From positions 1-6,467 of the forward strand of contig SPCL01000116.1 of assembly GCA_004525335.1 (NCBI GenBank): a stretch of DNA of 6,467 bases. Direction: 5' to 3'. The notes under the pieces were generated by a model, which had not been told where the DNA came from, did no database searches, and saw only the letters and a list, made by a program, of their open reading frames with translations. Position numbers and translations under genes: made by a program. The stretch is from Thermodesulfobacteriales bacterium (GTDB lineage: Bacteria; Desulfobacterota_D; UBA1144; Nemesobacterales; UBA2774). Below are positions 1-6,126 of this stretch, one piece after another; positions within the stretch are counted from its first letter, which is position 1, and each line of letters starts with the position of its first letter.

Positions 1-795
1 GACGGCACCCTTTGGGCAGAGCAGCCGATCTATTTCCAGCTCGCTTTTGTTTCAGACCGCATAAAAGAGCTAGCTCCTTCTCACCCAGAGTGGAAAGCAC
101 AGCAGCCTTTCAAAGCGGTACTCGAAAACGATAAAGAAGCACTTGTAGCAAGCGGGTATGAAGGTCTTTTAGAACTCCTAATAGTTACACATGCCGGGAT
201 GACGCAGACCGAGTTTCAAACGACTGTTAAACAGTGGCTCGCTACAGCCAAGCATCCTCGCTTTAACCGTCCCTACACAGAGCTTGTTTACCAGCCAATG
301 CTTGAGCTGCTTACATATTTACGCTCTAACGGCTTTAAAACATATATAGTCTCTGGCGGCGGAATTGAATTTATGCGCCCCTGGACTGAAAAGGTATACG
401 GCATCCCGCCCGAGCAGGTAGTTGGCAGCAGTATTAAAACCGAGTTTGAGATTCGTGACGGTAAACCCGTTCTTGTACGTCAGGCGGAGATAGATTTTAT
501 TGATGATAAAGAAGGAAAGCCTGTGGGAATAAACAGCCACATTGGCCGCCGCCCGATTGCAGCGTTTGGCAACTCAGACGGCGACCTCCAAATGCTTCAG
601 TGGACAGCGGCAGGTGACGGGCCGAGTTTAATGGTGCTCGTTCATCACACAGATGCAAAGAGAGAGTGGGCATATGATAAGGATTCCCATATCGGTCGTC
701 TCAATAATGCACTGGATGAGGCAAACAAAAATGGCTGGACAGTTGTGGATATGAAGAAAGACTGGAAAGTCGTATTCCCCTTCCAAGCTCAATAA
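1..795 (+). CDS. HAD-superfamily phosphatase, 5'-truncated by window edge
   Basis: The frame is open from the first base, so this is the C-terminal 264 residues of a longer protein; the ATG at 199 is internal. The first residues, DGTLW, are the second half of HAD motif I (DxDGT), so the nucleophile Asp lies just outside the window. Motif II is the Ser in IVSGGG (residue 118 of the visible part). Lys173 is a candidate motif III lysine. Motif IV is FGNSDGDLQML, with acidic residues 193 and 195 that would bind Mg2+. A helical cap of about 100 residues separates motifs I and II. HAD enzymes of this layout resemble phosphoserine-phosphatase-like or acid phosphatases that hydrolyse phosphomonoesters; the substrate cannot be read from sequence. 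Some relatives carry a secretion signal, but the N-terminus here is not visible. The stop TAA (793-795) directly abuts the stop of the opposite-strand aldehyde dehydrogenase. Family is secure, substrate unknown. Confidence 0.92.
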   Translation, partial: DGTLWAEQPIYFQLAFVSDRIKELAPSHPEWKAQQPFKAVLENDKEALVASGYEGLLELLIVTHAGMTQTEFQTTVKQWLATAKHPRFNRPYTELVYQPMLELLTYLRSNGFKTYIVSGGGIEFMRPWTEKVYGIPPEQVVGSSIKTEFEIRDGKPVLVRQAEIDFIDDKEGKPVGINSHIGRRPIAAFGNSDGDLQMLQWTAAGDGPSLMVLVHHTDAKREWAYDKDSHIGRLNNALDEANKNGWTVVDMKKDWKVVFPFQAQ

Positions 796-2271
796 TTACC
801 CCTTATAAAAAGCCGGGATTTTATCCCCTATAAATATATTTACCGTTTTTGATTCGAGGTACATATTGAGCCCGTCTTTTCCAAGCTCTTTCCCGATTCC
901 GCTCTGTTTAAATCCACCGTACGGAGTTTCAGGAATAATCCCCCCGTATGTGTTTACCCATAAGTATCCTGCCTGTATTTTCTTGGCTACCCTGAGCGCT
1001 CTTTTTATATCCTGAGTCCAGATGCCGCCAGCGAGACCGTAAACTGTGTTATTGGCAATGTTTATAGCCTCTTGCTCTGTTTTAAACGGTATTACTGCCA
1101 CAATAGGCCCAAATATCTCCTCACAAGCAATAGTGGCTTTAGGGTCAACGTCACCAAGCACTGTAGGCTCAAAGAAATAACCCTTTTTAAATTTAGCGGG
1201 TCTTTTTCCACCGGCAAGCACTTTTCCACCCTCATTCTTGCCCTTTGCGAAATACGATTTAACACTCTCAAAATGCTCACGCGAGATAACAGAGCCAATC
1301 TCGGTATCGTCTTGTAATGGATCGCCCATCTTTATCTTCTTAACCCGTTTTATAAATGTGGATAGAAATTTGTCATATATATTTTCATGAAGTAGCAGCC
1401 TGGTTACGGCCGTGCAGTTTTCTCCCTGATTGAAGAAACCGCCCCTCAAAGTGGCTTCTATGCAGTTATCAATATCAACATCATCAAACACGATGCACGG
1501 TGCTTTTCCACCTAACTCTAGCGTAACTCGTTTAATAGTATCAGCCGCCGTTTTCATCACGATCTTTCCAACTTCAGTTGAGCCGGTGAATGCTACTTTC
1601 GCCACTCCCGGATGCTCTACTAAAGCCTGACCGGCAACTGCCCCATCACCAGGAATTATATTAAGTACGCCGTTAGGTAACCCGGCTTTTGTACACAGCT
1701 TTGCAACTTCCAAGATACCACAAGGGGTATGTTCCGCAGGCTTTAAAACTATAGTGCAGCCTGCAACCAATGCTGGCGCAATTTTCCAAAATGACAACAA
1801 AAGTGGAAAATTCCAGGGAATGATATGCCCGACAACTCCTATGGGCTCTCTAATCGTTACGGTCAGCTGTGCCTCTGAAACATTTATGCTCTCACCGTTT
1901 AACTCATTGCTAATGCCGGCATAATATTCAAGAGTCTTGATTGAACCACCAAGTTCTACTAACCTGCTTTCTCTTATTGGCTTCCCTGTTTCTAGGGTAT
2001 TTGTTAGAGCAATTTTTTCTCTGTTTTTTTCGAGTATCTCCGCTATTTTCCGTACATATTTAACCCGCTCAGATACCGGCAATTTTGACCAGGTCTCAAA
2101 TGCCTTACTTGCGGCCTTAACTGCTTTATCAACATCTTCCTTTTGCGCCTCTGCTATCTGTGCAAAAGGCTCCTCTGTAGCCGGATTTTCTCTAATGTAT
2201 GTTTTTCCGCCCTTAGCTCCAACTTCCTTCCCGTTTATAAATAGACCATATTTTCTTAGTTTAGTTGCCAA
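796..2271 (-). CDS. NAD(P)-dependent aldehyde dehydrogenase (ALDH superfamily)
   Basis: A 491-residue, full-length ALDH that oxidises an aldehyde to the acid using NAD(P)+ in the cytoplasm. Visible landmarks: PWNFP with the oxyanion-hole Asn154; Lys177 in KPAEHTP; the Rossmann loop FTGSTEVG (228-235); the general base Glu252 in LELGGK; the catalytic Cys286 in NQGENCTA; and EEIFGP (384-389), which contacts the nicotinamide ribose. The sequence is closest in style to the betaine-aldehyde / general aldehyde dehydrogenase branch, but the substrate is not determinable. The start is TTG at 2271-2269: an in-frame TAA lies two codons upstream, and a good Shine-Dalgarno (GGAGG, 2285-2281) sits 9 bases away. 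It is divergent from bioA and converges on the HAD phosphatase gene with zero spacing. Nothing links it functionally to either neighbour. All catalytic residues are present, so it should be active. Confidence 0.96.
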   Translation of the reverse strand: MATKLRKYGLFINGKEVGAKGGKTYIRENPATEEPFAQIAEAQKEDVDKAVKAASKAFETWSKLPVSERVKYVRKIAEILEKNREKIALTNTLETGKPIRESRLVELGGSIKTLEYYAGISNELNGESINVSEAQLTVTIREPIGVVGHIIPWNFPLLLSFWKIAPALVAGCTIVLKPAEHTPCGILEVAKLCTKAGLPNGVLNIIPGDGAVAGQALVEHPGVAKVAFTGSTEVGKIVMKTAADTIKRVTLELGGKAPCIVFDDVDIDNCIEATLRGGFFNQGENCTAVTRLLLHENIYDKFLSTFIKRVKKIKMGDPLQDDTEIGSVISREHFESVKSYFAKGKNEGGKVLAGGKRPAKFKKGYFFEPTVLGDVDPKATIACEEIFGPIVAVIPFKTEQEAINIANNTVYGLAGGIWTQDIKRALRVAKKIQAGYLWVNTYGGIIPETPYGGFKQSGIGKELGKDGLNMYLESKTVNIFIGDKIPAFYKG

Positions 2272-2280
2272 AATTTAATA

Positions 2281-2285
2281 CCTCC
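2281..2285 (-). promoter_or_regulatory. Shine-Dalgarno deciding the TTG start of the aldehyde dehydrogenase
   Basis: Read on the minus strand, GGAGG is followed by 9 bases and then TTG GCA ACT. No ATG or GTG is available before an in-frame TAA two codons upstream, so this site supports the rare TTG initiation codon. Confidence 0.8.
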
Positions 2286-2293
2286 GGGAGTGC

Positions 2294-2323
2294 CTTATAG
2301 AGAAAGGTTATACAATTTTTCAA
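2294..2323 (-). promoter_or_regulatory. Candidate sigma70-type promoter for the aldehyde dehydrogenase
   Basis: On the minus strand TTGAAA (2323-2318, 5 of 6 to TTGACA), an 18-base spacer and TATAAG (2299-2294, 5 of 6 to TATAAT) are followed by an expected start near 2287, just before the GGAGG. This gives a leader of about 16 bases. A second, perfect but -35-less TATAAT lies at 2328-2323 on the same strand. The region is AT-rich, so chance matches are possible. Confidence 0.45.
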
Positions 2324-2401
2324 TTATAATCTAGAAATGATAATAGACCCTAAAATTTTCAGATTTCGATGGCCTAAATGCGATAATAGAGCGCCATTGT
2401 T

Positions 2402-2434
2402 TTGTTAATGGTTACAGTAGTCTAAAATTTACAG
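2402..2434. promoter_or_regulatory. Possible BirA-type biotin operator (imperfect dyad)
   Basis: The half-sites are TTGTTAATG (2402-2410) and AATTTACAG (2426-2434), separated by 15 bases. The described BirA operator has the form TTGTwAACC, 14-16 bases, GGTTwACAA. Here 7 of 9 and 6 of 9 positions match and the spacing fits. A TTGTTA-15-TAAAAT promoter-like pair (2402-2407, 2423-2428) lies inside the dyad, which would be the expected arrangement for repression. The site is about 200 bases upstream of bioA, an AT-rich background makes chance likely, and no birA gene is in view, so this is tentative. Confidence 0.3.
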
Positions 2435-2437
2435 GCT

Positions 2438-2566
2438 ATGGGCCTTATTGCCAGAGCAAACGCCATGATTCTTGGATATTATCTAACCGCGCGCGTGAGA
2501 ACTCCCGAAGAGGATTTACGAATGCTGGATGATCTGGAGATGCCTCTGAGAACAGATGTAAATTGA
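2438..2566 (+). CDS. Unrecognised 42-residue small ORF or gene remnant
   Basis: An ATG at 2438 opens 42 codons to TGA at 2564-2566. The product has a hydrophobic N-terminal part (residues 2-17, including ILGYYL) and then a charged, helix-like tail beginning TPEEDLRMLDDLEM. GC is about 47%, clearly above the AT-rich flanks. The frame is closed by TAA at 2423-2425, so it is not the tail of a long frame unless broken by mutation. There is no good Shine-Dalgarno, only a weak ACAGG 2 bases before the ATG. I recognise no family. It could be a real small protein, a fragment of a decayed gene, or chance within a long bioA leader. Confidence 0.25.
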   Translation: MGLIARANAMILGYYLTARVRTPEEDLRMLDDLEMPLRTDVN

Positions 2567-2595
2567 TTGGTCTTTTTTCAAATACACTGCTTAGA

Positions 2596-2624
2596 CTTAC
2601 ACTAACCTCATATTCCTATATAAT
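2596..2624 (+). promoter_or_regulatory. Candidate bioA promoter giving a nearly leaderless mRNA
   Basis: CTTACA (2596-2601, 4 of 6 to TTGACA), a 17-base spacer and a perfect TATAAT (2619-2624). The expected transcription start would be near 2631-2632, only 3-4 bases before the bioA ATG at 2635, so the mRNA would have essentially no 5' leader. This agrees with the lack of any Shine-Dalgarno before bioA. Position and -10 are good, the -35 is weak. Confidence 0.5.
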
Positions 2625-2634
2625 AATCTAGACC

Positions 2635-3993
2635 ATGTCTGATCGTACAAAAAAATTAGTTGCTTACGATAGAGAGTTCGTTTGGCACCCCTTTACTCAA
2701 ATGAAGGAGTACGAGGAAAAGGACCCAATAGTAATAGAGGGTGGAGAGGGGGCTTATTTAATCGACTCTGAGGGTAATAAATATATAGACGGAGTGTCTT
2801 CACTCTGGGTAAATATACATGGACATAAAGTCCCCGAGATAGATAACGCAATTAAAAACCAGGTAGATAAACTAAGCCACAGCACATTACTAGGAGTCAC
2901 AAATCCTCCTGCAGCAGAGCTTGCTAAAGAACTAATAGAGATTTGTCCTGAAGGATTAAAAAAGGTTTTTTATTCAGGTGACGGAGCAAGCGCAGTAGAG
3001 GTAGCTCTTAAGATGGCTTTTCAGTATTGGAAGCACAAAGGCAAACCCGAGAAAATTAAATTCCTAAGTTTAGAGAACGGATATCACGGTGATACGCTCG
3101 GCGCGGTATCAGTTGGTGGAATTGATCTATTCCACTCTACCTTTAAACCGCTTTTATTTGAGTCATTCCATGCGCCTTCATATTACTGCTACAGGTGTCC
3201 GCTTAATAAAGAATTCCCGTCATGTGATCTTGCATGTGCTACAGAGCTTGAGCATATTTTAGAAGACAATCACGAAGAAATAGCGGCGGTGATAATGGAA
3301 CCATATGTTCAGGCAGCTGGTGGCATGATCGTTTCTCCCCAAGGCTATTTAAAAAGAGTTAGGGAATCATGTGATAAATACGATGTCCTTCTCATACTAG
3401 ATGAAGTCGCTACCGGATTTGGCCGGACTGGGAAGATGTTTGCTTGTGAGCATGAGGACGTTACCCCTGATATGTTGGTTCTTGGGAAAGGACTTACGGG
3501 AGGTTATTTGCCTCTTTCAGCAACTATCACCACTCAAAAGATTTATGATGCATTCTTAGGGGATTATGAAGAATTTAAAACATTTTTCCATGGTCATAGT
3601 TACGCTGGCAATCCAGTTTCCTGCGCTGCCTCATTGGGAAATTTAGAAGCATTTGAAAACTACAACACGCTTTACGAGCTCCAAGACAAAATCGAATTTC
3701 TGGAAAACGAATTAAAAGAGTTCAGTGGTCTAAAACATGTGGGCAACATCAGAAATAAAGGCGCTATGGTGGGGATTGAGCTTGTTCAGGATAAAGAGAC
3801 CAAAGAACCATATGCGCCTGAGCTAAAAATGGGTTGGAAGGTAGCGGATCACGCGATGGAAGACGGAGTTCTTCTTCGCCCACTGGGAAATGTTGTTGTT
3901 CTCATGCCTCCAGTCGGAATTCCTATGGAAGATCTAAAAAAACTGGTCCGAGTGACATACAGCTCAATTAAAAAAGCAACAGAACATGCTTAA
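2635..3993 (+). CDS. bioA: Adenosylmethionine-8-amino-7-oxononanoate aminotransferase (DAPA synthase)
   Basis: A 452-residue, PLP-dependent class III aminotransferase that converts KAPA (7-keto-8-aminopelargonate) to DAPA (7,8-diaminopelargonate) in biotin synthesis, normally with S-adenosylmethionine as amino donor; some Bacillus homologues use lysine, and the donor cannot be assigned here. Landmarks: the BioA signature WHPFTQM (17-23), SSLWVNIHGH (55-64), the phosphate-binding SGDGAS (114-119), NGYHGDT (148-154), Asp256 in LDEVATGFGRTG, and the Schiff-base Lys285 in LGKGLTGG. The HGHSYAGNP block is at 319-327. Its length fits the longer Bacillus/Aquifex-like type rather than the roughly 430-residue enterobacterial one. 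Cysteines 185, 188, 197 and 201 form CX2CX8CX3C in the PSYYCYRCP insert. The start is fixed: an in-frame TAG ends 3 bases before the ATG, and the next Met would delete WHPFTQ. No Shine-Dalgarno is present. bioF follows after 24 bases, so the two are surely co-transcribed. Confidence 0.97.
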   Translation: MSDRTKKLVAYDREFVWHPFTQMKEYEEKDPIVIEGGEGAYLIDSEGNKYIDGVSSLWVNIHGHKVPEIDNAIKNQVDKLSHSTLLGVTNPPAAELAKELIEICPEGLKKVFYSGDGASAVEVALKMAFQYWKHKGKPEKIKFLSLENGYHGDTLGAVSVGGIDLFHSTFKPLLFESFHAPSYYCYRCPLNKEFPSCDLACATELEHILEDNHEEIAAVIMEPYVQAAGGMIVSPQGYLKRVRESCDKYDVLLILDEVATGFGRTGKMFACEHEDVTPDMLVLGKGLTGGYLPLSATITTQKIYDAFLGDYEEFKTFFHGHSYAGNPVSCAASLGNLEAFENYNTLYELQDKIEFLENELKEFSGLKHVGNIRNKGAMVGIELVQDKETKEPYAPELKMGWKVADHAMEDGVLLRPLGNVVVLMPPVGIPMEDLKKLVRVTYSSIKKATEHA

Positions 3994-4017
3994 TTTAACA
4001 GATACCAATATACTATT

Positions 4018-5193
4018 ATGCAACATTCTCTTGAATGGATAAAAGAAGAACTTAAACAAATTCACGATAAACAGTTATTCCGTATATTGACTGAACTGGA
4101 AACCGGGCAATCTCCTGAAGTCACGATCTCTGGGAAAAGCTACGTCCTTCTCGGATCAAATAGTTACTTAGGTCTAAGTGTAGACCCAAAAGTAGTTGAA
4201 TCAGCTAAGCTTGCGTTGGGAAAATACGGCACAGGCTCAGGTGGATCACGTCTTGTGAGCGGTAGTTTCGATCTCCATAGAATGCTTGAAGAAAGGATAG
4301 CCCGTTTTAAAAATACTGAGTCATCAATACTATTTAGCTCAGGATATTTAGCTAATATTGGCACTATCTCAGCGCTTGTCGGAAGTGATGATATTATCTA
4401 CAGCGATGAGCTTAACCACGCTTCCATCATTGACGGTGCCAGATTGTCTCGCTCAACTGTAAGAATATATAAGCATCTTGATCTCAATCATTTGCAGGAG
4501 CTTATAGAATCCGATAAAAATACAAAATGCAGAAAACTCATAGTTACCGATACTGTTTTTAGTATGGACGGCGATCTTGTTCCACTTCCAGAGTTAGTTG
4601 AGATATCAGAAAAATACGGTTGCATTTTGATGATTGATGAAGCTCATGCCACCGGGGTTCTCGGCAAGAGGGGTAGTGGAGCTACAGAGCACTTTGGTGT
4701 TGAAGACAGGGTACCGGTGGTAATGGGAACTCTTTCAAAGGCTGTCGGTTCTCTAGGCGGTTATATTGCCGGAAGTAAAGAACTAATAGATTTCATAAGG
4801 AACCGAGTCAGGAGCTACATCTTTGATACATCATTGCCGCCCGCTTCTTTAGCTGCCTCAATTACTGCAATCGATATAATAGAAAATGAGCCCGAGAGAA
4901 GAGAGCATCTCTGGAACATGGTCAATAAGTTTAAGACCGGTATAGAAGATTCTGGGCTCAGAGTACTGCCGTCTCATTCCGCCATCATTCCCGTTCTAAT
5001 CGGAGACGCTGAGCCAGCGCTCAATTTTGCTAAAATGTTAAGAGAAAACGGAGTGTTCACGCCTGCTGTTAGGCCTCCCTCTGTACCGCATGGTATGTGC
5101 AGGATCAGAGTAACGATTATGGCTACGCACACCCAAGAACATATAGATACAGCCCTTAAAGCCTTTAGAGCCGCATATGAGCCGATAAAGTAG
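4018..5193 (+). CDS. bioF: 8-amino-7-oxononanoate synthase (KAPA synthase)
   Basis: A 391-residue PLP-dependent alpha-oxoamine synthase that condenses pimeloyl-ACP or pimeloyl-CoA with L-alanine, releasing CO2, to make KAPA, the substrate of the adjacent BioA. Landmarks: NSYLGL (48-53), the glycine-rich GTGSGGSRLVSG (71-82), NHAS with PLP-stacking His134, DTVFSMDGD (178-186), Asp207/His210 in IDEAHATG, the Schiff-base Lys241 in GTLSKAVGSLGGY, and RPPSVP (352-357) followed by RIRVT (362-366). Full length for the family. Glycine C-acetyltransferase (Kbl) and other oxoamine synthases are the main alternatives, but the coupling to bioA makes KAPA synthase the firm choice. The start ATG is the only one after the in-frame bioA stop. 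There is no Shine-Dalgarno in the 24-base gap, so initiation may depend on translation of bioA. Confidence 0.95.
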   Translation: MQHSLEWIKEELKQIHDKQLFRILTELETGQSPEVTISGKSYVLLGSNSYLGLSVDPKVVESAKLALGKYGTGSGGSRLVSGSFDLHRMLEERIARFKNTESSILFSSGYLANIGTISALVGSDDIIYSDELNHASIIDGARLSRSTVRIYKHLDLNHLQELIESDKNTKCRKLIVTDTVFSMDGDLVPLPELVEISEKYGCILMIDEAHATGVLGKRGSGATEHFGVEDRVPVVMGTLSKAVGSLGGYIAGSKELIDFIRNRVRSYIFDTSLPPASLAASITAIDIIENEPERREHLWNMVNKFKTGIEDSGLRVLPSHSAIIPVLIGDAEPALNFAKMLRENGVFTPAVRPPSVPHGMCRIRVTIMATHTQEHIDTALKAFRAAYEPIK

Positions 5194-5202
5194 CTGCATT
5201 CT

Positions 5203-5229
5203 TTGACTTTTAGCGCTGATTGCTATAAA
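5203..5229 (+). promoter_or_regulatory. Possible promoter between bioF and the lsrF-like gene
   Basis: TTGACT (5203-5208, 5 of 6) and TATAAA (5224-5229, 5 of 6) are separated by 15 bases, slightly short of the usual 16-18. They lie in the 71-base gap after bioF. A second TTTGACT occurs at 5231-5237. If used, it would uncouple the downstream gene pair from the biotin genes. Confidence 0.35.
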
Positions 5230-5254
5230 TTTTGACTGAAATAATCCTAAAATA

Positions 5255-5262
5255 GAGAGGTG
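5255..5262 (+). promoter_or_regulatory. Shine-Dalgarno before two possible starts of the lsrF-like gene
   Basis: GAGAGGTG (5255-5262) precedes ATG at 5265 by 2 bases and an in-frame ATG at 5271 by 8 bases. Spacing favours 5271, which gives a protein beginning MDWGMKNRM. The 5265 start adds only Met-Asn. An in-frame TAG at 5253-5255 rules out any longer protein. Confidence 0.6.
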
Positions 5263-5264
5263 TT

Positions 5265-6086
5265 ATGAATATGGACTGGGGTATGAAAAATAGAATGTCG
5301 AGAATTATTAATCCTAAAACTGGCAGAACCGTTATGTTAGCGTTTGACCACGGATATTTCCTTGGACCCACACACAAACTTGAAGAACCACGTAAAACAA
5401 TAGAGCCGTTAATACCTTATGCAGACACTATCATGCTCACCAGAGGTGTTCTTCGAACTTCAGTGGACCCTGATTCAGCAGCAAATGTCGTTCTCAGAGT
5501 ATCAGGCGGATCAAGCATCATTGGGGCTGATCTATCAGACGAGGGGATCACAACTTCATTTAAAGATGCTATTAAGTTAAATGTAGCAGGTGTTGGTATC
5601 TCTGTTTTTGTAGGGAGTGATCATGAAAGTCAGACTCTGCTTAACCTTGCAGAGCTTGTAAACCAGGGAGAAGAGTATGGGATCCCTGTGCTCGGCATTA
5701 CAGCTGTAGGGAAAGAGCTTGAAAAAAGAGACGCTCGTTTCCTTTCACTTTGCTGTCGTATATGCGCTGAGCTAGGAACTCATATAGTGAAAACTTACTA
5801 CTGTGAAGATTTTGAAAAAGTTACCACCAGCTGTCCCGTGCCAATTGTCATAGCCGGCGGCCCAAAACTTGAGACCGAGATGGATGTTTTTGAGATGACC
5901 TATAATGCTCTTCAGCAAGGCGCTATTGGCGTGGATATGGGGCGCAATATCTGGCAGAACGACAATCCGGTTGCAGTTCTAAGAGCCATAAGATCAATTG
6001 TCCATGAAAATAACAATGCTAAACAGGCTCACGACATATTTCTCACTTTAAAGGAAGAAGAATCTAAAAAAGCTGCAAACGCCTAA
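5265..6086 (+). CDS. lsrF: LsrF/DhnA-family class I aldolase or thiolase
   Basis: A 273-residue TIM-barrel protein very like E. coli LsrF, which splits 3-hydroxy-5-phosphonooxypentane-2,4-dione with CoA into dihydroxyacetone phosphate and acetyl-CoA during AI-2 breakdown. Landmarks: DWGMKNRMSRIINPKTGRT (4-22), MLAFDHGYF (24-32) with His29, Lys176 in IVKTYY, which aligns with the E. coli Schiff-base Lys203 when compared from memory, the phosphate-binding stretch VPIVIAGG (192-199), and GVDMGRNIWQ (222-231). It lacks the roughly 30-residue N-terminal extension of E. coli LsrF, and an in-frame stop at 5253 shows this is not a misplaced start. Its own Shine-Dalgarno and the 71-base gap suggest independence from bioA-bioF; a zinc dehydrogenase follows 40 bases after its stop. 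No AI-2 transport, kinase or isomerase genes are visible, so the substrate may be another sugar-phosphate-like compound. Alternative names are DhnA-type fructose-bisphosphate aldolase or DeoC/LacD-family aldolase. Family is strong, substrate inferred. Confidence 0.88.
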   Translation: MNMDWGMKNRMSRIINPKTGRTVMLAFDHGYFLGPTHKLEEPRKTIEPLIPYADTIMLTRGVLRTSVDPDSAANVVLRVSGGSSIIGADLSDEGITTSFKDAIKLNVAGVGISVFVGSDHESQTLLNLAELVNQGEEYGIPVLGITAVGKELEKRDARFLSLCCRICAELGTHIVKTYYCEDFEKVTTSCPVPIVIAGGPKLETEMDVFEMTYNALQQGAIGVDMGRNIWQNDNPVAVLRAIRSIVHENNNAKQAHDIFLTLKEEESKKAANA

Positions 6087-6106
6087 GGCCTCAGCGAGGC
6101 TTTATT
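6084..6106 (+). terminator. Stem-loop overlapping the lsrF-like stop codon, possible weak terminator
   Basis: TAAGGCCTC (6084-6092) pairs with GAGGCTTTA (6096-6104) across an AGC loop: 9 pairs, one of them G-U. The 3' side is TTTATT, not a long uninterrupted T run. The stem begins at the stop codon itself and lies in the 40-base gap before the dehydrogenase gene. It could partly terminate, or protect or process the mRNA so the two genes are expressed unequally. Confidence 0.45.
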
Positions 6107-6126
6107 AAAGTTCCAAAAGGTTCTGG

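Larger units (their letters stand above)
2272..2634. other. Divergent intergenic region between aldehyde dehydrogenase and bioA
   Basis: This 363-base gap separates two genes transcribed away from each other. It holds a candidate minus-strand promoter (2294-2323), a possible BirA-like dyad (2402-2434), an unrecognised 42-codon ORF (2438-2566) and a candidate bioA promoter (2596-2624). The ends are AT-rich (about 31% GC at 2567-2634), while the small ORF is about 47% GC. A 10-bp direct repeat, ATAATCTAGA, occurs at 2326-2335 and 2623-2632, near the two gene starts. I see no tRNA, known riboswitch fold or insertion-sequence ends. Confidence 0.7.

Noticed and set aside
199..201. ATG at 199 as the start of the HAD phosphatase
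   Set aside because: The frame is open and clearly homologous back to base 1, including the DGTLW motif, so this Met is internal to the cap region.
319..540. Antisense and alternate-frame open stretches inside the HAD, aldehyde dehydrogenase, bioF and zinc dehydrogenase genes
   Set aside because: They lie wholly or almost wholly within well-supported genes, have no recognisable motifs and no start signals; they are by-products of the real frames.
815..827. GGGAT-TTT-ATCCC hairpin as an intrinsic terminator
   Set aside because: Only 5 pairs, inside the aldehyde dehydrogenase coding sequence, and not followed by a T run on either strand.
4009..4014. TATACT just before bioF as a separate bioF promoter
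   Set aside because: The hexamer 17 bases upstream is ATGCTT, a poor -35, and the 24-base gap fits co-transcription with bioA better.
5232..5253. TTGACT (5232-5237) with TAAAAT (5248-5253) as a promoter for the lsrF-like gene
   Set aside because: The spacer is only 10 bases, too short for a sigma70-type promoter.
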